The notes: generated by a model not told the origin, from the letters alone. A stretch of 64,000 nucleotides of DNA from Streptomyces caniferus (GCF_009811555.1 NZ_BLIN01000001.1:186001-250000), one strand, 5' to 3'. Shown: positions 53,101-61,779, counted from the first letter of the stretch. A program made the numbers and translations.

Positions 53101-54038
53101 GGCCGTACCGCGACGGGGGCCGGCACCGCCGCGGTACGGCCGGATACCGCGGCGGGTGTCCCGGGTCCCGACGGGGGAATCGGGCCCGGGACGTCTGAGG
53201 GCCGAGCATCGGCCAGGGGAGCCACTTCTGCGGCCACCGGCGCCCGCTCCGCGGCGACCGGCGCAGGGGCTCCCGGCACAGCGGAGGCCTGGGCGCCACC
53301 CACCACCGCCACCCGACGCACCGGCGGACCGGCCGCCCCCGGCGCCGACATCAGCGCGGGCCGTACCGACTTCCGCGCCCTGGCTGCCGAAACGGACGGC
53401 GCGGACGACGCAGCGGACGGCGAAGAGGAGGCAGACGAGGCAGAGGAGATAGACGAGGCAGACGACAAACGCTGCACATCCGCAGGCCGACTCGGAACCG
53501 GACGTGTCAGCCCTCCCCCACCCCCAGGGGCCCCACCCCCGGGGAGCCCACCCCTGCCCACCGCACCGAACGCTCCCGCCTCGACCCGGCCCTCCTGGCC
53601 CTCCTGACCCTCCTGGCCCTCCTCACCACGCCGTCCCGCGACCGGCAGCCGCAGAACCGGCAGGTCGAGACGAGCAGGGGTCCCCGCGCCGGCTGCCGGA
53701 AGGGGGGTGAGGACACCGCGGAGCAGCCCGCCAGGTGCCGAAGCACGCACGTCATGCCCCAGCTCGCCCCCGAAGGACGGATCACGGTGCGCGCTCAGCG
53801 AGGCGGCGAATCCGGTCTCCGCGACGGTCCGGGGCGCTCCCAGGATCCTCTGGACGGGGGGCACGGCGGACCAGCCACCACGCCCACCGCTCCCCTGGCT
53901 CCCGTCACTCCCGGCCGCGGCGTCCGCCGACCCGGGGGCCACCGCCCCGGCGTCCACCGCCGTCCCGCCCTCCGGCGCCTGCACCTGCTCCGCGCCCCGC
54001 GCACTCCGCGGCCCCCGCAGCCACCTGAACATGCCCAT
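50181..54038 (-). CDS. Giant low-complexity eCIS-associated protein (1285 aa)
   Basis: The N-terminal ~110 residues look folded or peptide-like (WSAVPPVQRILGAPRTVAET and GFAASLSAHRDPSFGGELGH). About 1100 residues of Pro/Ala/Ser/Thr-rich sequence follow, with VQR(A/S) motifs about every 30-60 residues, then a helical C-terminus (STPAELDELARRLVAPLSRL, LRAELRSDRERIGRLRDGGR). No TM or enzyme motif. Similar ORFs occupy this slot in Streptomyces eCIS loci as unnamed or 'syndecan' proteins. Because no helical tape-measure gene is found elsewhere in the locus, this protein or its C-terminal helix is a candidate for that role or for a cargo carrier. Contains the tandem repeats at 51355 and 51592. Confidence 0.65.
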   Translation of the reverse strand: MGMFRWLRGPRSARGAEQVQAPEGGTAVDAGAVAPGSADAAAGSDGSQGSGGRGGWSAVPPVQRILGAPRTVAETGFAASLSAHRDPSFGGELGHDVRASAPGGLLRGVLTPLPAAGAGTPARLDLPVLRLPVAGRRGEEGQEGQEGQEGRVEAGAFGAVGRGGLPGGGAPGGGGGLTRPVPSRPADVQRLSSASSISSASSASSSPSAASSAPSVSAARARKSVRPALMSAPGAAGPPVRRVAVVGGAQASAVPGAPAPVAAERAPVAAEVAPLADARPSDVPGPIPPSGPGTPAAVSGRTAAVPAPVAVRPDTPVQAVQRRTAVRRVRKAAPESGAAPAAVPGASGPGRGPDPVAASPSKSGGGGASMPASKTAAESAPVAASGPTPMPASTPAAESAPTPVSASGAAPASAPLPGSASGSAPVPVSRAVAASAPVAAPGQASVSGHESASRPASGHASASGPVSSSAPTNGPVPTAASPSAFTSTTPSTSAPTVGPGAHEPRTEGPRTEGPQTGRSVQRSTPTQRPRRGLGAPLRSSGGPVEPGRLPETGAPEATTSQSGVRARATAQEGVAAPASAAPSADSVQNPMRGVPGDDRRAVQRSASADASSGPMRSAEGGTPPTSPTGRRRPLIGAPFVPSEPSGDAAASTRLQRASAPSAVPLRAPLPTSAGPEASAVSEGGATPVPRASASSAVPPGDAAVLPSTVPEVGPAPVQRASASSAVPPRDVVLPAASTGVRPAPEGPPQDTPGRAAVQRVTAPTERTAPTTPTERTAPRAVPVKADVPSPQPQPQPQPQPQPQPQPQPQPQPQPQPPARAGAPRTAPPTSEATNRTSAAPTSSGTQPLLRKAVESGPSESGPSESGPSESGPSESGPSESGPSESGPSESGPSESGPRPGVRRAPLATARPLVTREPGHDSSGPLGRGGTPGPSVAPRTAPAVPLRARQAGAPARPGDPTRRPQTPQPQTPQPQTPGPLPQPQTVQRSSAASPLSAARAVAPASVVSSASPASVASRPTARSLAPASALAPTLAPAWTPAAPTPTPTSALAPALPPASTMTAPHSPAPAPATPSALTSAPVVQRRTPMSPAPSVAPLAAPTPLPPAVTARAPRTVQRAGQAMTSPPTVTSASTTRSAPTGMAVSTAPSLRTGTSVTTSTISSPVSTTANTTTSVSGGATATTASPRLPTSTTANAPASTSVPPPPLPAPIQRTRATTDRPATPSSATTSATPTTPPAPTPASSAPSTPAELDELARRLVAPLSRLLRAELRSDRERIGRLRDGGR
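51355..51480. repeat. 15-bp tandem repeat coding for Ser-Glu-Ser-Gly-Pro
   Basis: Eight full 15-bp units (GACTCRGACGGGCCG) plus a 6-bp remnant. On the minus strand each unit encodes S-E-S-G-P. The last six units are identical, so copy number probably varies between strains. Confidence 0.9.
51592..51669. repeat. 6-bp tandem repeat coding for Pro-Gln dipeptides
   Basis: Thirteen hexamers, GGCTGG twice then GGCTGC eleven times, encoding alternating Gln and Pro in the giant protein. Likely hypervariable by slippage. Confidence 0.9.
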
Positions 54039-54044
54039 CCCCCG

Positions 54045-54203
54045 TCACCGCTTCCCTTCAGCCCGCTCGACCAGGGCCGCGCTCTGCGCCACGTACGCGC
54101 GCCGGTCGGCGTGTTCGAGGTCGAGGATGTCGTCCAGCCCCCAGTGGAAGTGGTAGGCCAGATAGCCGACTTCCTCCTCGATCCGATCGGCCGCGTACGT
54201 CAC
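54045..54203 (-). CDS. DUF6760-type small eCIS protein (52 aa)
   Basis: GTG 54201-54203 to TGA 54045-54047. It reads VTYAADRIEEEVGYLAYHFH and WGLDDILDLEHADRRAYVAQ, then SAALVERAEGKR. The E-E-V-x-Y-L-A-Y-H-F-H-W-x-x-D-x-I-L-x-L pattern is the tail-assembly helper seen after the gpG-like gene in eCIS and P2-like tails. Its GTGA overlaps the upstream stop by 4 bases. It precedes the giant gene by 7 bp. Confidence 0.85.
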   Translation of the reverse strand: MTYAADRIEEEVGYLAYHFHWGLDDILDLEHADRRAYVAQSAALVERAEGKR

Positions 54204-54712
54204 GATTCCCCCAGGCGGCTCCCGGCCAGCTCCACTTCGAAGGACTCCTCGCAGTGCGGGCAGGCCACCGCTGCGCGGGTGTGTCCCTCGGCGTTGATCT
54301 GCCGGTAGAAGTCCTGCAGGAAGGCCAGGTCGGAGGCGAACATGTTCTCCACCGTGCCGTCGTGCACGGACCCGAGCGTGCCGAGCCGGGTGATGACCCG
54401 GCCGAGCAGTACGACCGACAGATATGCCGGGTTCTCGCGTACACGCACATCCCGCAGCGGAATCAATTCGTCCCGTGCCGTCGCCAGACGCATCGCCCCC
54501 TGGCGGTGGACCGTTCCGGACTCGTCCACGAATCCGCGCGGCAGCTCGAACTCGAACTCCGTCCGCAACGGTTCACGAACGGCCGCGTGGGGCGAATTCG
54601 CCGTAGGAGACGCAGCTGTCATTCCCGCCGCATCGTCCGAACCACCCATCCCTGCCGCGTTCGACATGTTCGCCGTGGCGGCCGTCCGTGCCCCCGGGCC
54701 TGCGCGCCGCAT
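54200..54712 (-). CDS. eCIS phage tail assembly chaperone-like protein
   Basis: 170 aa from ATG 54710-54712, coupled to the tube stop as TAATG; ATG 54665-54667 would give 155 aa. The core reads EPLRTEFEFELPRGFVDESG, TVHRQGAMRLATARDELIPL and RDVRVRENPAYLSVVLLGRV, then RLGTLGSVHDGTVENMFASD with LAFLQDFYRQIN. A C-terminal zinc pair (CPHCEE) is present. This is the tail assembly protein between tube and sheath helper genes. Confidence 0.85.
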   Translation of the reverse strand: MRRAGPGARTAATANMSNAAGMGGSDDAAGMTAASPTANSPHAAVREPLRTEFEFELPRGFVDESGTVHRQGAMRLATARDELIPLRDVRVRENPAYLSVVLLGRVITRLGTLGSVHDGTVENMFASDLAFLQDFYRQINAEGHTRAAVACPHCEESFEVELAGSRLGES

Positions 54713-55155
54713 TATTCGATGACCAGCTCTTCGAAGACGATGGTGACCTGCTCGGTCAGCGCGGCCGCGTCGCCCGCCTTGACCCCGCTGGTCTCCACCT
54801 TGCTGCACCAGGCATTGCGCATGTTGTAGCGCTTCACCGGGTTGTTCTGGTAGTCCATCATCATGATGGTGGCGTTCTTACGGGCCGAACCCATGTCACC
54901 CGCAATGGACTTGTTGATCCATTCGCTGAACGCGCCGCTCTGCGTCATACCGCGGGTCACCGTGCACTCGCCGGCCTTCTTCGTGCCGGGCATCTTCTTC
55001 ACGACGGGCTTTCCGTCCGCCGAGACCTGCTGGTATTCGATGACGTCCTGCTCCATGGTCAGACCGCTGACCTCCTGCAGGTATTCGACCATCACACCGT
55101 CGATCTGCAGGCCGAAATTATGTGAGGTGAGAGCATCACCGGGCTGAAGGGACAC
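54712..55155 (-). CDS. eCIS tail tube protein 1
   Basis: A 147-residue inner tube protein: SLQPGDALTSHNFGLQIDGV, MVEYLQEVSGLTMEQDVIEY, GECTVTRGMTQSGAFSEWIN and YNMRNAWCSKVETSGVKAGD. It stacks as hexamers inside the sheath (Afp1 counterpart). It follows the sheath gene by 65 bp. Confidence 0.92.
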   Translation of the reverse strand: MSLQPGDALTSHNFGLQIDGVMVEYLQEVSGLTMEQDVIEYQQVSADGKPVVKKMPGTKKAGECTVTRGMTQSGAFSEWINKSIAGDMGSARKNATIMMMDYQNNPVKRYNMRNAWCSKVETSGVKAGDAAALTEQVTIVFEELVIE

Positions 55156-55220
55156 GGGAGTTTACTCCTGTTGCGCTAAGAGGATGTCTGGTGAGGGAGA
55201 GGAGAGGGAAGGGAGGAGGG

Positions 55221-56798
55221 CTACTCCTCCAGCTCCCCGCCGCCCCCGGAGAACTGCGCCAAGCGGAAGACCACGAACTCGGCGGGCTTGACCGGCGCGA
55301 TGCCGATCTCGCATACGACCCTTCCCAGGTCGACGGACTCGACGGGGTTGGTCTCGGCGTCACATTTCACATAGAACGCGTCCTCGGGCCGCTGGCCGAA
55401 CAAGGCGCCCGAACGCCATTCATTGACCAGGAACGCCGAGATGTTGCGCCGGATACGAGCCCACAGCGCCTCGTCGTTCGGCTCGAACACCACCCACTGA
55501 GTCCCGATGAGGATCGACTCTTCGAGGTAGTTGAAGTAGCGTCGGACGTTCAGGTAGCGCCACGCCGGATCGGACGCCAGGGTCCGCGCGCCCCACACCC
55601 GGATTCCGCGCCCGGGGAATGCCCGGATGCAGTTCACGCCGACCGGATTGAGCAGATCCTGCTCACCACGGGTGATCTGCAGATCCAGATCGATCGCCCC
55701 ACGGACGATTTCATTGGCCGGTGCCTTGTGGACGCCCCGCTCGGAGTCGTTACGGGCCCATACGCCGGCCATGTGGCCCGACGGCGGCACCACGCGCGAC
55801 TGACCGGAGGTCGGGTCGAAGACCTTGATCCACGGGTAGTAGAGCGCGGCGTACCGCGAGTCGTAACCGGCGACCTCCTGACGCCACTTACGGATGTCAC
55901 GGGCGTTCAGGGAGGGCGGCGGGTCGAGGACGGCCATCCGGTCGCCCATCAGCTCACAGTGCGCGACGAGCCCGAGCTGGACGGCCTTGACCTGCTCCTC
56001 GTCGATGAGGCCCTGCTGGTAGGCGGCCATCAGGTCCGGTACGGCGACCATGTTGACCTCGTCCAGCGCCTCCAGGCCGCCGAATCCGGTGCGGTCCGCG
56101 GAGTCACCGATGAACCGGCCGGAGTTCAGACGCTCGGCGGCCCCGGGCATGGCGGGAGCGACCGGTGCCGGGGCGGGCGGGGCCAGCGCGATGCTCTGGG
56201 CGTCCGGCTTCGCCAGCTGTCCGGCCGCTACGGCCTCTTCGACGACGATCGCCTTCGACCGCTGCTTCACCTGCGTGACGACATAGTTCCGGGCGCTCTT
56301 CTTCGCGCTGACGTCGAAGCTCTCGACGACCTTGTCACCGTCCTTGACGACCAGCTTGAACCGGTCGGCGCCGCCCTCGCCCTCGGGCTCCTGCACCTCG
56401 ACGGTGAGTGCGCCGCCGGCCGCGGAACCGGCCGCGATCGCGGCGACCTTGAAGGTGCCCAGCGCGACCGGCTCCCCGGCGGTCAGCGCCCTGGGCGCCG
56501 CTTCCGCGCTCGCACCGGACTGCGGGCCGTCCGCGGTGCCGCCCACGCGCACGACGTACGCGGCCGTCCCGCCGTTGTTGAAGAATCCGTACACGGAGTG
56601 CGCCAGGTAGTACCCGTCCGTGAACTCGCCGAAGGCCGCCACGTACTGGGACCAGTTCGTCACCAGCGTCGGATCGTTCAGCGGGCCGGTGGGCGCCAGC
56701 CCGACGAACGCCGCAACGGACGTTCCCACCCCTTCAATGGGCCGGGATCCGCTGGCGACCTCCTCGACGTATACGCCGGGCGACAGGTAATTGGGCAT
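55221..56798 (-). CDS. eCIS contractile sheath protein
   Basis: A 525-residue sheath protein. The start MPNYLSPGVYVEEVASGSRP and VGTSVAAFVGLAPTGPLNDP are diagnostic. The C-terminal half has GIRVWGARTLASDPAWRYLN, VRRYFNYLEESILIGTQWVV and FEPNDEALWARIRRNISAFL, ending IAPVKPAEFVVFRLAQFSGG. A ~150-aa beta-rich insertion domain (about 80-230) is strain-variable in such proteins. It forms the spring of the particle. Its ribosome binding site (GGAGCAACG) is about 4 bases upstream. Confidence 0.95.
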   Translation of the reverse strand: MPNYLSPGVYVEEVASGSRPIEGVGTSVAAFVGLAPTGPLNDPTLVTNWSQYVAAFGEFTDGYYLAHSVYGFFNNGGTAAYVVRVGGTADGPQSGASAEAAPRALTAGEPVALGTFKVAAIAAGSAAGGALTVEVQEPEGEGGADRFKLVVKDGDKVVESFDVSAKKSARNYVVTQVKQRSKAIVVEEAVAAGQLAKPDAQSIALAPPAPAPVAPAMPGAAERLNSGRFIGDSADRTGFGGLEALDEVNMVAVPDLMAAYQQGLIDEEQVKAVQLGLVAHCELMGDRMAVLDPPPSLNARDIRKWRQEVAGYDSRYAALYYPWIKVFDPTSGQSRVVPPSGHMAGVWARNDSERGVHKAPANEIVRGAIDLDLQITRGEQDLLNPVGVNCIRAFPGRGIRVWGARTLASDPAWRYLNVRRYFNYLEESILIGTQWVVFEPNDEALWARIRRNISAFLVNEWRSGALFGQRPEDAFYVKCDAETNPVESVDLGRVVCEIGIAPVKPAEFVVFRLAQFSGGGGELEE

Positions 56799-56853
56799 GG
56801 AACGTTGCTCCTAGTAGGCGTGGGGTGGAAATGGGGGCCGAGGCGGCATCCGC

Positions 56854-57737
56854 TCAGGTGGAAACGTGGTACGAAATGTTTTCCTCGGCGATCTGCGCCG
56901 CATTCGGCAGCATGGCCTGCGGCCTCAGCAAGTACTTGAGGAGGTAATTCATCAGGGCCTCGCCCCTCATGCCCTTCAGGCTGTCCGCCGGCTTCGGATT
57001 GCTCTGCTCGAAGCCCGCGATCTCCATCACGGCGCGTTCGGTGAGACCGGGGACGATGTCGGGGCCGTGCAGGATGTTCTGGAAGAGCCGTTCCTTGTAG
57101 GCAACGGGCTTTCCGTCCTCGCCGTAGTAATTCTGCGTGCTCTCCTCATCGCCCCTGACCTGCGGTAGGACGAGGGAGGCGGCTGCACGTTCGGCGGCCG
57201 GGCGGCCGGCCACGGCCATCACGTCCTCCGCCTCGAGGGCGCCGACACCCAGGGCGAACTTGCGGACGGGCTCGGTGTGTTTGCCCGGATTCTTGAGGTC
57301 GCGGGTGGGGAGCGTCGAGTCGGTGTCGGCCCTTCGTCGACCAGATCTCCGGCGAAGTCGGAGAGCATCACCCAGCCGCTGCTGAGCAGACCCGACTGCT
57401 GTATCTGGAAGACGATGTGCGCACCCGACGTGTAGGCATGGGCGTTGACCGAGGCGGCCGATTCATGGGCCGCGCCGTCCGTATGGACGCGCACGTCGGA
57501 GAAGTCGGCGCCGAGCCGTGACTCCATGTCGGCCCGTACCGAGTCGTCGAGCGAACGGCCGGGCGTGCGCAGGACGTCCTCCAGGGGCGAGCGCTGCACG
57601 GCGGCCGGTGCGGTGTGCCCGCAGCCCGTGCCATGGCGGTGATGCTCCTCGGCGACGGACGGGGCCGTCGTACGCGCCGCGGGAGCAGCCCCCGCGCGTG
57701 CGCCCCCCGCTTGGGGCCGCCGGTCAGGTGCCCGCAT
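56854..57737 (-). pseudogene. DUF4157 (eCIS core domain) protein split by a frameshift
   Basis: The 5' frame (57737 to 57219) has an Ala-rich N-terminus and then the DUF4157 core: [40 protein letters not shown] and [20 protein letters not shown]. The expected HELTH metal site does not follow; instead it reads [25 protein letters not shown]. About base 57328-57335 coding shifts by one base into [20 protein letters not shown] and [20 protein letters not shown], which continues to EENISYHVST at 56854. One added base would give a single ~294-aa protein. It is either a recent lesion, a sequencing error in a GC run, or programmed frameshifting. DUF4157 proteins are eCIS cargo or cargo loaders. Confidence 0.65.
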
Positions 57738-58119
57738 GACATTCCCCCGTCCCGCTCACCGCCGACCAGCGCCGGTCACCGCTGATCGCTCTTGCCGTTC
57801 TTCTGTCCGGTCGCTGCCGCCGTTCTTTCCCTTCGATCCTGGCGGGCGGGCGGGCCCGGTTGTAGAGACGAACGGGCTCCGACGGGGGCAGGGCGCACTG
57901 CCCGTTCGGTCACCAGGGGCCCGAGGTCCGGCGGCTCGCCGGAGTGCGGACGCCTGCCCGCCGCGTGGCCGGGGCCCGGCGGGACCGCGCCCGGAGGCGG
58001 CCGGGGAGCCGGGCGGGCCGTTGCCGTCCGCCTGCCCGGCCGTCCGTACACGGATCTCTGCCCCGCGCTCTGCCCTTGCGGACACTGACCCGCGCCCGCC
58101 GTACGGGTTGACTACCTGG
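57738..58119. other. Divergent intergenic region in the eCIS locus
   Basis: About 380 bp between the DUF4157 gene (minus) and the ricin-like protein gene (plus). It should hold the promoter of the long minus-strand eCIS transcript. No gene recognised; plus-strand frames are Pro/Arg-rich. Confidence 0.45.
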
Positions 58120-59487
58120 GTGAGTATGTGGACTTCACTGGAACCGGCCGCGATCACCGTCGACCCGGGTGCCGTCGCGAGCGTACGGCTACGCATCCGC
58201 AACACGGGCGACACCGTCGAGGAGTACCGGCTGCGGCCGGTCGGCGACCCCGCGGGATGGACGCGGGTGGAGCCGGAGGTGCTGCGGCTCTACCCGGGGG
58301 CCGAGGGCACCGCGCAGATCACCTTCGAGCCCCCGAGGACACCGGACGCCGTGGCCGGGCCGACGCCCTTCGGCATCCGCGTCGAGCCCGCCGAGCATCC
58401 CGAGATCCGTGATGTGGTCGAGGGGCAGGTCACGGTCGGCCCGTTCACCGAACTCCGCAGTGAGCTGGTCCCGTTGACCGTACAAGGCCGATGGCGCGCG
58501 AAAGCGGCGGTCGCCGTCGACAACCTCGGCAACCAGCCGCTGACGGTCTCGCTCTCCGGCCGCGAGAACGGCGACGCCCTCACCGTCGACGCCGAGCCGA
58601 GCTCGGTGCAGGTCGCCCCGGGACGCGCCGCCTTCGCCCGGCTCCATATCCGTCCCGGCAGGGTCAGTTGGGTCGGCGGCGCCACCAAGCACCCCTTCAC
58701 CGTCTCCGCGCTGCGCGCCGGCGTACCCGAGCCGGCCGAGCTGCGCGGCACCTACGTCCAACTGTCCGTATTGCCGCGTTGGGCCATGGTGCTGTGCTCG
58801 CTGCTGCTGGCCGCGGCGCTGGCTTTCGTGACGCTGTGGTTCCAGGCCCAGCCCTCGGTGGCCACCAGCGCGAAGGAGAAGCCCGGGCCGGTCGGACGCC
58901 CGATCGAACCCCCCAAGGCTCCGGCACCCTCGCCGTCGGCCGAGAAGCCGTCCGAGCCCGCGGCTCCCTCCGCGGAGCCGGAGCAGCCGAAGGACGAAGC
59001 ACCCGGGGGCGGCGACGAGAAGAAGGACGAGGGGCCGCAGGCGCAGACGATCCGGGACGCGTCGGGCGAGGGCTGGTATCTCCAGGTCAACCAGGGTGGT
59101 CAGGAGGACGGCACGCAGGTCGGCCAGAACCCCCGGTGGACGGGTGACGAGTTCGGCCGCAACCAGTGGTGGATCATCCATCACTACCCCGAGAACAACT
59201 CGGTCGCCCTGGAGGCGGCCAGCGCCCCGGGCAGCGTCGTCGACCTGAAGTCGGGCACCAACCAGGTCCAGATCGAGGGCGTATCGGCGGAGAACCTGGA
59301 GTCGGGCGAGCTGTCCGAGAATCAGAAGTGGCGGCTGGTGGACACGGACAACGGCCGCACCCGCATCGTGAACACGAGCAACAACGAGTGCCTCACCGAT
59401 ATGCAGAACGACAAGGGTGCGATCACCTGGACGTGTTCCGACGGGCCCAACGAGCAGCAGGACTGGAAGATCTCCGACGGGCCGTGA
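58120..59487 (+). CDS. eCIS-associated membrane protein with Ig-like N-terminus and ricin-type lectin C-terminus
   Basis: A 455-residue protein from GTG 58120 (MSMWTSLEPAAITVDPGAVA; ATG 58126 is an alternative). Residues about 1-220 are Ig-like/NPCBM-associated beta domains, cytoplasmic if the single TM (WAMVLCSLLLAAALAFVTLW) is in N-in orientation. A Pro/Glu/Lys-rich linker is followed by a C-terminal ~140-aa RICIN-like beta-trefoil (QNPRWTGDEFGRNQWWIIHH, SENQKWRLVDTDNGRTRIVN and NEQQDWKISD). It is the only plus-strand gene in the eCIS locus. Cytoplasmic Ig domain, TM and external lectin suggest a membrane docking or sensing protein for the particle; that is inference. Confidence 0.7.
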   Translation: MSMWTSLEPAAITVDPGAVASVRLRIRNTGDTVEEYRLRPVGDPAGWTRVEPEVLRLYPGAEGTAQITFEPPRTPDAVAGPTPFGIRVEPAEHPEIRDVVEGQVTVGPFTELRSELVPLTVQGRWRAKAAVAVDNLGNQPLTVSLSGRENGDALTVDAEPSSVQVAPGRAAFARLHIRPGRVSWVGGATKHPFTVSALRAGVPEPAELRGTYVQLSVLPRWAMVLCSLLLAAALAFVTLWFQAQPSVATSAKEKPGPVGRPIEPPKAPAPSPSAEKPSEPAAPSAEPEQPKDEAPGGGDEKKDEGPQAQTIRDASGEGWYLQVNQGGQEDGTQVGQNPRWTGDEFGRNQWWIIHHYPENNSVALEAASAPGSVVDLKSGTNQVQIEGVSAENLESGELSENQKWRLVDTDNGRTRIVNTSNNECLTDMQNDKGAITWTCSDGPNEQQDWKISDGP

Positions 59488-59592
59488 GCGCCGGGGCCAA
59501 CTGTCCGGGAGGGGCCGGCCGGGGTTCGCAGGGGCTGACCGGTGCCACCGGAACCGACCGGGCCACCGGGGCCTACCGGGACCGCTGAAACC

Positions 59593-59630
59593 GCCGGGGC
59601 CGGACGAGGAATCGCTCGTCCGGCCCCGGC
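59593..59630. terminator. Bidirectional terminator
   Basis: GCCGGGGCCGGACGAG, loop GAATCG, CTCGTCCGGCCCCGGC: a perfect 16-bp stem between the convergent ricin-like and AAA+ genes. Confidence 0.9.
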
Positions 59631-59709
59631 GTCGCCGTTCCCCGGGGCGCTTTCCCCGGTGGCCCCGTTCCCCGGCGGCACCGTACCTGGCGGCGCCGGG
59701 TCCCGGTGG

Positions 59710-61779
59710 TCAGTCCCACAAGGGCGACGCGTCCGGCACCAGCCGCCCCATCTTGCGGTACTCGCGCCGCGCGCCGGCCCGGATGTCCTCGGCCGACACC
59801 GGTGCGCCACGGCCCGCGGCGAGATATCCGGCGGTCACCGCGGCCGACCGGATCGCCCCGCCCGACAGCTCGAACTCCTTGGCACAGGCCTCCAGCCCGA
59901 GGTCGTCCGCACAGGGCGTGGCCGTCAGACAGGAACGCCACAACGCGGTCCGCTGCTCGGCGTCCGGGAACGGGAAGTCGACCACCAGGTCCAGCCGCCG
60001 GGTGAACGCGTCGTCGATATTGGCCCGCAGGTTGGTGGTGAGGACGGCGATCCCGTCGAACGCCTCCAGCCGCTGCAGCAGATACGCGCTCTCCAGGTTC
60101 GCGTAGCGGTCGTGTGAGCTCTTGACCTCCGAGCGCTTGCCGAAGACGGCGTCGGCCTCGTCGAAGAGCAACAGGGCGTCCGTGCGGTCCGCCTCGGAGA
60201 AGATCCGCTCCAGGTTCTTCTCCGTCTCCCCCACGTACTTGTCCACCACCGCGGACAGCTCCACCACGTACAGGTCCAGACCGAGTTCACCGGCCACGAC
60301 CTCGGCGGAGAGCGTCTTTCCCGTGCCGGACTCCCCGGCGAACAGGCCCACCACGCCCCTGCCGCGGCCGCCGCCGGTCCGCAGCCCCCACGTGCCGAGC
60401 ACCTGATCCCGGTGCCGGGCCCGCTGCACCAGCTCGTGCAGCAGGGCCAGCGGTTCGGGCGGCAGGACCAGCCCGTCGAAACCGACGGCGGGCCGGACGC
60501 GCCGGGCGTGCCGGTCCAGCAGCGGCGCGGACTGCTGACGCGCGCTGCGCTGGACATGGGCGGCCGTCAGCGGCGTCCCGTCGAACGCGGCGAGGGCGGT
60601 GGCCGCACGGGCCGCACGGCGGATCTGCCCGGCGGCCAGCCGGTACGGCGCCACGGCGGCATCAAGATCGAAGCCATCGTCCACGGCACCGATTTCGGCG
60701 CGCCACACCTCGGCCGCCGCCACCGCACGGTCCGGCGCGTCGAGCGCGAGCAGCCCCGCGTCGGGGGCCCACCCGGGGTCGTACGGCTCGCTCCCGAAGA
60801 ACACCACCGGCACCCCCCGGCCCGCCAGTGCCCGGACGAGCCCCGCCGGCCGCTCCGGCAGCGGCCCCACCACGAGCACCGCCCGCCGGAGCCGCGCCTC
60901 CCGCAACAGCGCGCCCACCGGCCCCGCACCGGCGGCCTGGTCACCCTCCGGCCGACACCGCAGCACGGGCAGGCCGGCCCCCCGCACCACGTCGGCCACC
61001 GGCCCGGCCGCGGCCCCGGGCCGGCGCTCCCGCAGATGTACGGCGATCGGCCGCTCGCCCACCAGGGCGGCCAGCCGCCCGAAGAACGCCCGCCCGTCGC
61101 CGTCTTGGCGCTCTCCGTACCCCTCCCTCGGGAGCAGCAACTCCACGTCGCCACCGCACAGTTCGGGATCGAGTCCGCCGTCCCCCAGCAGATGGGCCAC
61201 CACCCGCTCCGGCACCCGCAGCGCGCGGCCGGGCAGCGGCCGGTCCTCCTCCTCGACGACGAGCAGCCCACCGGAGCGCAGCGGCGCGGCGGGGTGGAAG
61301 CGGGCGCGCGCCGCGGGCTCGTACGGGCCGGTGCCGGCCAGCTCCAGCGCCAGGGCGACGGTGGCGCGGCGGCGCCCGACATCGTCGTTGAGGTAGCCGT
61401 AGAGCGGCTCGAAGCGCCGGTCCACGTCGGGGGCCAGCGCGGCCAGGAGGATGGACAGATCGAGGGCGGACAGCCCGAACCGCCCGGCGAGCGCCACGGA
61501 TCGATCCGCTGTCCCCCCTTCCGTCACCTCCCCCGGGGGCGCCTCATCCTCCGGCGCCTCACCCGTACCGCGCTCCGGAGGCTGCGCGGCCAGCCGCCGG
61601 GCTGTCTCCGGGGTCACATACAGCCCGCGCAGCGGGTCCGCGGCCGTGGGGTCGTCGGCGCTGCGCCGCTCGACGAGTCCGGCCACCCGCTCCCGCAGCT
61701 CCGCCAGCCGCCCCAGCAGCGCACCACTCGCGTCCTCGCGCACCGCCGTGCCGCCTCCCACCGTCGCCGACCCGTTCAC
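59710..61779 (-). CDS. eCIS AAA+ ATPase (Afp15/Pvc15 type)
   Basis: A 689-residue protein. The N-terminal ~430 residues are the CIS-specific helical and wHTH-like region (GRFGLSALDLSILLAALAPD and LYGYLNDDVGRRRATVALAL), with a degenerate first ATPase-like half. The C-terminal AAA+ module has Walker A GLFAGESGTGKTLSAEVVAG, Walker B DALLLFDEADAVFGKR, sensor and Arg finger in VLTTNLRANIDDAFTRRLDL. It remodels or loads cargo in eCIS. The upstream DUF4255 stop overlaps its start by 4 bases. Confidence 0.92.
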   Translation of the reverse strand: MNGSATVGGGTAVREDASGALLGRLAELRERVAGLVERRSADDPTAADPLRGLYVTPETARRLAAQPPERGTGEAPEDEAPPGEVTEGGTADRSVALAGRFGLSALDLSILLAALAPDVDRRFEPLYGYLNDDVGRRRATVALALELAGTGPYEPAARARFHPAAPLRSGGLLVVEEEDRPLPGRALRVPERVVAHLLGDGGLDPELCGGDVELLLPREGYGERQDGDGRAFFGRLAALVGERPIAVHLRERRPGAAAGPVADVVRGAGLPVLRCRPEGDQAAGAGPVGALLREARLRRAVLVVGPLPERPAGLVRALAGRGVPVVFFGSEPYDPGWAPDAGLLALDAPDRAVAAAEVWRAEIGAVDDGFDLDAAVAPYRLAAGQIRRAARAATALAAFDGTPLTAAHVQRSARQQSAPLLDRHARRVRPAVGFDGLVLPPEPLALLHELVQRARHRDQVLGTWGLRTGGGRGRGVVGLFAGESGTGKTLSAEVVAGELGLDLYVVELSAVVDKYVGETEKNLERIFSEADRTDALLLFDEADAVFGKRSEVKSSHDRYANLESAYLLQRLEAFDGIAVLTTNLRANIDDAFTRRLDLVVDFPFPDAEQRTALWRSCLTATPCADDLGLEACAKEFELSGGAIRSAAVTAGYLAAGRGAPVSAEDIRAGARREYRKMGRLVPDASPLWD

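Noticed and set aside
59488..59588. Collagen-like Gly-x-y reading after the ricin-like gene
   Set aside because: It is in a different frame after the true stop and ends at the terminator; GC-rich repeats explain it.
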